Assembly: GCA_963840665.1 (NCBI GenBank)
Contig: CAWIZO010000008.1
Location: forward strand, 682,001 to 746,000
Direction: 5' to 3'
From: DATFTE01 sp963840665
Lineage (GTDB): Bacteria; Acidobacteriota; Terriglobia; Terriglobales; Acidobacteriaceae
Length of the DNA stretch: 64,000 bases
Positions 61,083-64,000 of this stretch are shown piece by piece (the stretch's first letter is position 1; each line of letters opens with the position of its first letter). A program made the position numbers and the translations under genes. Below the pieces are notes generated by a model. That model did no database searches, was not told the origin of the DNA, and was given only the letters and a program-made list of their open reading frames with translations.

Positions 61083-62229
61083 AGACGTTGTCTTCGAGCA
61101 GGAACGGAAACTGCTCGAAAGCGCGGGACACAACGTCGCGACTTACTGCCGGACGAACGACGAGATCAACCAGTACACAGGACTACAGCGGCTGACCCTG
61201 ATCAAGAACACAATCTCCTCTGACGACAGCCGGCGTCAGGTTTTAGAGGTGTTGCAGCGGGAAGAACCGGAAGTGGTTCACATCCACAACACCTTCATGA
61301 TGATTTCGCCGAGCATTTATTCGGCGTGCCGGGAAGCCGGCGTTCCAGTTGTGCAAACGCTGCATAACTACCGGTTGCTTTGTCCGGCAGCAAATTTCTT
61401 CCGCGACGGACATGTTTGCGAAGAGTGCGAGCACCACGGAGTCTGGCGCGGCGTGCGTTACGGCTGCTACCGGGGATCCCGCCTAGCTACGGCAACCGTG
61501 GCTGTGATGCTGACGGTGCACCGGCAAGAGCACACGTACACGAAGTCGATCGACCGCTTCATCGCCCTGAGTAACTTTGCTCGCGGCAAGTTCATCGCAG
61601 GCGGCCTGCCGGGAGAGCGGATCGACGTAAAGCCGAATTTCGTCGAGCCTGATCCGGGAGAACGAACGCAAGGCGGCGGATATGCGGTGTTCGTCGGGCG
61701 TCTCTCCGAAGAAAAGGGCCTCGAGACGCTAGTTGCCGCGTGGGCACAGTTGGGAAATCGCGTTCCGCTGGTGATAGTCGGCGATGGTCCGGTTGGTGAG
61801 GGCCTTAAAAAGCTGGCGGAGGAAAAAGGGATTACCAGCATCGACTTCCGTGGACGGGTGCCGCGGAGCGAGGCGCAGGAAATCGTTAAGGGATCGAGTT
61901 TCATGATCCTGCCCAGCGAGTGTTACGAAAATTTTCCCATGGGCATGGTGGAAGCCTTCGCCTGTGGCGTACCGGTGATTGCTTCCCGGCTAGGCGCGTT
62001 GCAAGAATTAGTAGACGACGGACGGACAGGATTGCATTTCTCTCCCGGATCCCCCCAGGAACTTGCGGAAAAAATTGAGTGGGCATGGTCGCATCCCGAG
62101 CGCTTGCGGGAGATGGGTAAGGAAGCGCGACGCGAGTTTGAGAATCGATACACCGCCGAGAAGAATTATTCGATGCTAATGAACATCTACAAAAGCGTGA
62201 TCGCTCAACCGCAAGAGGTAACGGCATGA
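61036..62229 (+). CDS. GT4-family glycosyltransferase
   Basis: About 397 aa from GTG 61036, which overlaps the deacetylase gene by 47 nt. The N-terminal acceptor domain starts ILLVHNKYQQPGGEDVVFEQ; VVHIHNTFMMISPSIYSACR and the Cys-rich loop HVCEECEHHGVWRGVRYGCY follow. The C-terminal GT-B domain has VFVGRLSEEKGLETLVAAW, VIVGDGPVGEGL and the E-x7-E motif SECYENFPMGMVEAFACGVP. It adds a sugar to the lipid-linked repeat unit on the cytoplasmic face. Confidence 0.9.
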   Translation: MKILLVHNKYQQPGGEDVVFEQERKLLESAGHNVATYCRTNDEINQYTGLQRLTLIKNTISSDDSRRQVLEVLQREEPEVVHIHNTFMMISPSIYSACREAGVPVVQTLHNYRLLCPAANFFRDGHVCEECEHHGVWRGVRYGCYRGSRLATATVAVMLTVHRQEHTYTKSIDRFIALSNFARGKFIAGGLPGERIDVKPNFVEPDPGERTQGGGYAVFVGRLSEEKGLETLVAAWAQLGNRVPLVIVGDGPVGEGLKKLAEEKGITSIDFRGRVPRSEAQEIVKGSSFMILPSECYENFPMGMVEAFACGVPVIASRLGALQELVDDGRTGLHFSPGSPQELAEKIEWAWSHPERLREMGKEARREFENRYTAEKNYSMLMNIYKSVIAQPQEVTA

Positions 62230-63012
62230 GCACGCTGGCAGTGAATCCGGTGGCGTCGTTTAAGTTGCTGGGCGTGCGCGTGCACGCGGTGCAGATTCCC
62301 GATGCCGTCGCCGAGATGGAGCGCTGGATCGAAGAAAAGCAAGGCTGCCATTATGTTGCCGTCACCGGAATGCACGGGGTGATGGAAGCGCAGCAAGACG
62401 CGCGCTTCAAACAGATCCTGAACACCGCCGACCTGGTGGTAAGCGATGGTATGCCGTTGGTTTGGGCAGGACGCCAGCGCGGATACGACTCGATGAAGCG
62501 CCGCGTGTACGGTCCAGAGTTGATGATGGCCTTCTGCGAAGAGACTGCGGGCAGGGGTTACCGCCATTATTTTTACGGCGGAGCCGAAGGCGTTCCTGAG
62601 CATCTTGCGGAAACATTAAGCAACCGCTTCCCGGGATTTCAAGTTGCCGGGTGCTATTCCCCGCCCTTCCGTCCGGTCACTCCCGAGGAAGATCGGGATA
62701 TTGTCGAGAAGATTAATAACTCCCGAGCAGACATCTTGTGGGTTGGGTTGAGCACGCCCAAGCAAGAGAAATGGATGTACGAGCACCGCGAGAAGCTCAA
62801 TGTCCCCGTCCTGATGGGCGTGGGGGCGGCGTTCGACCTGAATACCGGGCCGGCTGACCCAGGCTCCGGCCTGGATGCGGGAGCACGGAATGGAATGGTT
62901 TTTCCGTCTAGTGATGGAACCGCGACGTTTATGGCGGCGGTATTTGGTGCTGGGTCCGAAGTTCGCTTGGAACGTTTCACTTGAGATGCTGAAACTCAAG
63001 CAATATCAATAA
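62226..63012 (+). pseudogene. WecG/TagA/CpsF glycosyltransferase (GT26), frameshift near the C terminus
   Basis: The start ATG 62226 overlaps the previous TGA (ATGA). The GT26 core is clear: YVAVTGMHGVMEAQQDARFK, ADLVVSDGMPLVWAGRQRGY, YFYGGAEGVPEHLAETLS and LWVGLSTPKQEKWMYEHREK. Near 62850-62860 the frame shifts (first frame runs on to 62984), but the alternative frame gives the expected ending QAPAWMREHGMEWFFRLVME then PRRLWRRYLVLG to TAA 63010-63012. One indel restores a normal product of about 262 aa, so a read error is likely. It adds an N-acetylhexosamine or similar residue to the lipid-linked intermediate. Confidence 0.85.
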
Positions 63013-63119
63013 GTTAGCGCAGATTCTTCAAAAACTCCTCCAAATGCAGTTGGTTCCCATTTTGGACAGTAAAGTGCACAGTTTGAAAATCTGGTAAGAA
63101 CAACTTTCGGGGAAACTCA

Positions 63120-64000
63120 ATGAAAACACAGAAGCGAGTCCTGGTTACGGGTGCAGGTGGGTTCATCGGACATCATCTGGTAAAGCGTCTCAAGGGCGAT
63201 GGCCATTGGGTACGTGGGGTCGACATCAAGGAACCGCAGTATGAACCGAGCGCGGGCGATGAGTTTGAAGTACTCGACCTGCGGCGATCCGATGCTTGCC
63301 TGATGGCAACGCGCGGAGGTATCGACGAGGTATACAACCTGGCTGCCGACATGGGCGGCATCGGCTATATCACTGCGTCGCACGCCGACATTTCCCGCAA
63401 CAATATTCTGATTAACGCGCAGATGCTCGAGGCCAGCAAGCAGAACAGCGTCGGCCGCTTCCTGTTCTCGTCCTCAGCTTGCGTTTATGCACAGGGCAAG
63501 CAGAAAAACCCTGACGTCACGCCATTGCGTGAGGAAGACGCGTATCCCGCCGATCCCGAGCCTGGCTATGGCTGGGAGAAGCTGTTCGCCGAAGAGCTCT
63601 GCCGTTATTACTATCAGGACTTCAAATTCCCGACCCGCATTGTCCGTTTCCACAATGTGTATGGTCCGTTGGGAACTTATGACGGCGGCAAAGAGAAGGC
63701 GCCCGCCGCAATCTCCCGCAAAGTAGCTTTGGTTGAAGACGGCGGCACGATTGAAGTTTGGGGCGACGGCGAGCAAACACGTACATTCATGTACGTAGAT
63801 GATTGCTGCGAAGGTCTGGTCCGCTTGATGGCTTCCGATTACACCGAACCGTTGAACCTGGGCACCGACGAACTGATCACGATCAATGGACTGGTCGACA
63901 TGGTGGCGGGAATCGCCGGCAAACGCGTGGTCAAAGCACACAACCTAAGCGGACCGCAAGGCGTACGCGGCCGCAATAGCGACAACACTCGTCTCAATAA
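63120..64000 (+). CDS. GDP-mannose 3,5-epimerase-like SDR, cut by the window end
   Basis: ATG 63120 opens an extended SDR that is still open at 64000 (293 codons visible). It has a Rossmann start (VLVTGAGGFIGHHLVKRL), ADMGGIGYITASHAD, a Ser/Cys motif SSSACVYAQG, YGWEKLFAEE (catalytic Tyr-Lys) and FHNVYGPLGTYDGGKEKAPA, then WGDGEQTRTFMYVDDCCEGL. The Cys and the GGKEKAPAA segment are diagnostic of GDP-mannose 3,5-epimerase (GDP-L-galactose/L-gulose formation), not of ordinary GalE/RmlB enzymes. It would feed L-galactose or L-gulose into the polymer. GGGGAAAC upstream is a weak ribosome site. A 107-nt spacer separates it from the GT26 gene. Confidence 0.8.
   Translation, partial: MKTQKRVLVTGAGGFIGHHLVKRLKGDGHWVRGVDIKEPQYEPSAGDEFEVLDLRRSDACLMATRGGIDEVYNLAADMGGIGYITASHADISRNNILINAQMLEASKQNSVGRFLFSSSACVYAQGKQKNPDVTPLREEDAYPADPEPGYGWEKLFAEELCRYYYQDFKFPTRIVRFHNVYGPLGTYDGGKEKAPAAISRKVALVEDGGTIEVWGDGEQTRTFMYVDDCCEGLVRLMASDYTEPLNLGTDELITINGLVDMVAGIAGKRVVKAHNLSGPQGVRGRNSDNTRLN

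Noticed and set aside
1..64000. tRNA, tmRNA or rRNA genes
   Set aside because: I looked through the gaps longer than 150 nt for cloverleaf arms, GGTTCGA-type T loops and CCA ends and saw none; short degenerate cases cannot be excluded by eye.

Overview
The window is high-GC bacterial chromosome, most likely from the phylum Acidobacteriota (Koribacter / Sulfotelmatobacter-like soil lineage). That assignment is an inference from gene content: HAF-repeat and CRTAC1 secreted proteins, a split ATP synthase F0 cluster with a signal-bearing subunit c, a deoxyhypusine-synthase-like polyamine gene, many TTG/GTG starts, and repeat-filled spacers. No rRNA, tRNA, CRISPR array, transposase or phage gene was recognised.

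Layout. 0-5 kb: glmU, an unknown secreted protein, an MCE (MlaD-like) protein and ftcD, all recognisable but each broken by several frameshifts, followed by a candidate structured RNA (4.88-5.01 kb). 5-10 kb: PagL-like deacylase, SDR, glutaredoxin-like protein, a frameshifted LysR regulator, a POTRA-only protein and a small secreted Cys protein. 10-14.5 kb: a polyamine block (pyruvoyl arginine decarboxylase, DHS-like synthase, AguB, AguA) predicted to run arginine to agmatine to N-carbamoylputrescine to putrescine to a triamine. 14.6-22.4 kb: orphan nuoI, GntR regulator, beta-propeller, di-heme cytochrome, HemQ, AhpD-like protein, an alkyltransferase-like protein and a STAS protein. 22.6-25.5 kb: dnaX-ybaB-recR. 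25.8-31.3 kb: VOC protein, nuclease-fold protein, DinB, an HxlR regulator with two matching palindromic operators, a HAF-repeat protein and a CHAD-HD fusion. 31.5-36.3 kb: a HEAT/PilZ protein probably starting at ATT, then atpZ-atpI-atpB-atpE. 36.6-39.7 kb: carrier protein, stand-alone adenylation domain and acyl-CoA dehydrogenase-like enzyme whose combination and specificity residues resemble the pyrrolyl-2-carboxyl-carrier-protein cassette of pyoluteorin and prodigiosin pathways. 40-46 kb: acetyltransferase, a second di-heme cytochrome with a CRTAC1 partner, and a lipoprotein hydrolase. 46.5-64 kb: one long co-directional exopolysaccharide locus (export, chain length, NusG-like antiterminator, sugar-nucleotide enzymes, initiating transferase, two tandem sulfotransferases, polymerase/ligase, SGNH esterase, beta-helix protein, deacetylase, two glycosyltransferases) running off the right edge inside a GDP-mannose-3,5-epimerase-like gene.

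The intergenic DNA is unusual. Spacers hold several unrelated dispersed families, many being degenerate tandem arrays with a strict 7-nt period (GGTCGTT, CATTCAG, GCTAAAT, GAGTACC, GCTGGTN words), often as inverted pairs able to form hairpins, alongside REP-like palindromes and classical terminators. Frameshifts cluster at the left end and recur singly in otherwise well-conserved genes, so some may be sequencing errors rather than true pseudogenes.
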